Origin: Acidobacteriota bacterium
GTDB taxonomy: Bacteria; Acidobacteriota; Polarisedimenticolia; JACPZX01
DNA length: 64,000 nt
Assembly: GCA_016195325.1 (NCBI GenBank)
Contig: JACPZX010000076.1
Span: 1-64,000, forward strand
Direction: 5' to 3'
Made by a program: the position numbers and the translations under genes. The notes under the pieces are model-generated. The model worked only from the letters and a program-made list of their open reading frames with translations. It had not been told where the DNA came from and made no database searches. This document shows positions 63,705 to 64,000 of the stretch, in pieces. Each line of letters opens with the position of its first letter. Positions within the stretch are counted from its first letter, which is position 1.

Positions 63705-64000
63705 ATGTTCAGCAAGGTCGACTACATCATGGTGAACGTGTCCGACATGCGCCGCTCGGTCGCCTTCTACCGCGACACGATCGGCTTTCCGTTGAAGTTT
63801 GAATCGCCGGGGTGGACCGAGTTCAACACCGGCGCCTCCACGCTGGCGCTCCACCTCGCGGAGGTCGCCACGGGCGGCGGCGCCACGCAGAAGGCGCCCT
63901 GCGCCGGGAGCTGCTCGATCGGCTTCTCCGTGACGAACCTCGACACGACGGTCGCAGACCTCCAGAAGCGCGGCGCGCGCTTCGTCATCCCGCCGACGAC
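63705..64000 (+). CDS. VOC-family protein, N-terminal part (runs off window)
   Basis: The first 98 residues of another VOC-fold protein are present: VDYIMVNVSDMRRSVAFYRDTIGFPLKFESPGWTEF, ALHLAEVA and SCSIGFSVTNLDTTVADLQKRGARFV. The His in LHLAE is a probable metal ligand. The ATG at 63,705 follows GGAG. It follows the previous VOC gene on the same strand by 56 bp. The C-terminus lies beyond the window. Confidence 0.85.
   Translation, partial: MFSKVDYIMVNVSDMRRSVAFYRDTIGFPLKFESPGWTEFNTGASTLALHLAEVATGGGATQKAPCAGSCSIGFSVTNLDTTVADLQKRGARFVIPPT

Overview
The window is about 64 kb of very GC-rich, gene-dense bacterial chromosome. It has no rRNA, no transposase and no CRISPR array. The content suggests an Acidobacteriota-like soil or sediment bacterium: Pkn-type Ser/Thr kinases starting MPLTPGQR, a PadR regulator beside an acidobacterial-type MacB/FtsX permease, two CTAG-sharing convergent gene pairs, and many 4-bp ATGA gene overlaps. 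This assignment is inference; no marker gene is present.

Layout. 1-2.1 kb: 5' end of a kinase gene, a HicAB toxin-antitoxin pair lying between two copies of a 31-bp kinase-start sequence, tRNA-Val(TAC), an exported methyltransferase and tRNA-Asp(GTC). 2.1-8.4 kb: polyphosphate module (ppk1, two Ppx/GppA phosphatases with HD domains, and a divergent CHAD protein). 8.5-23.7 kb: small Cys-rich exported peptide, hybrid histidine kinase, YceI, ABC-F ATPase, S9 peptidase, CDP-diacylglycerol pyrophosphatase-like protein, a QTMAN-type glycosyltransferase, cytochrome P460 plus PadR, a permease gene broken by an internal deletion, and an exported phosphatase. 23.7-32.8 kb: CzcCBA/CusCBA-type metal efflux operon followed by a sensor kinase and a sigma-54 activator, with a candidate sigma-54 promoter upstream. 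33-38.4 kb: small membrane proteins, a seven-CXXCH cytochrome with TPRs, a hydrolase, a protein with SMGD repeats and an M28 peptidase. 38.4-45.3 kb: DUF5752-treT-otsB-otsA trehalose operon with a 4-bp overlap at every junction, and phosphoketolase. 52.6-64 kb: fused E1 2-oxoacid dehydrogenase, KorAB, rhodanese, chromate transporter, glycosyltransferase, LytS/LytTR pair, hydrolase and two VOC proteins.

The main find is a complete diversity-generating retroelement (DGR) at 45,993-50,345. Its target is a protein with a zinc ribbon, Ser/Thr kinase, membrane segment, two PEGA domains and an FGE-sulfatase (C-type-lectin-fold) domain, with the variable repeat (VR) at the extreme C-terminus (48,516-48,632). 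An Avd-like helical protein and a DGR-type reverse transcriptase follow. The template repeat (TR, 50,195-50,311) lies inside the last 50 codons of the reverse transcriptase ORF. By hand alignment, TR and VR differ at 16 of 117 positions and all 16 are adenines in the TR, the DGR mutagenesis signature. Ten of these changes fall in the core repeat as amino-acid changes, mostly Asn to Tyr, Phe, Ser, Val or Ile. This implies a membrane kinase whose sensor tip is hypervariable.

Directly downstream (50.5-52.5 kb) is a toxin-antitoxin cluster: a shortened BrnT, two tandem BrnA antitoxins, a YoeB/YefM pair with a perfect double-TGTACA operator, and a decayed nucleotidyltransferase pair. All calls were made by reading the sequence; no database search was run.
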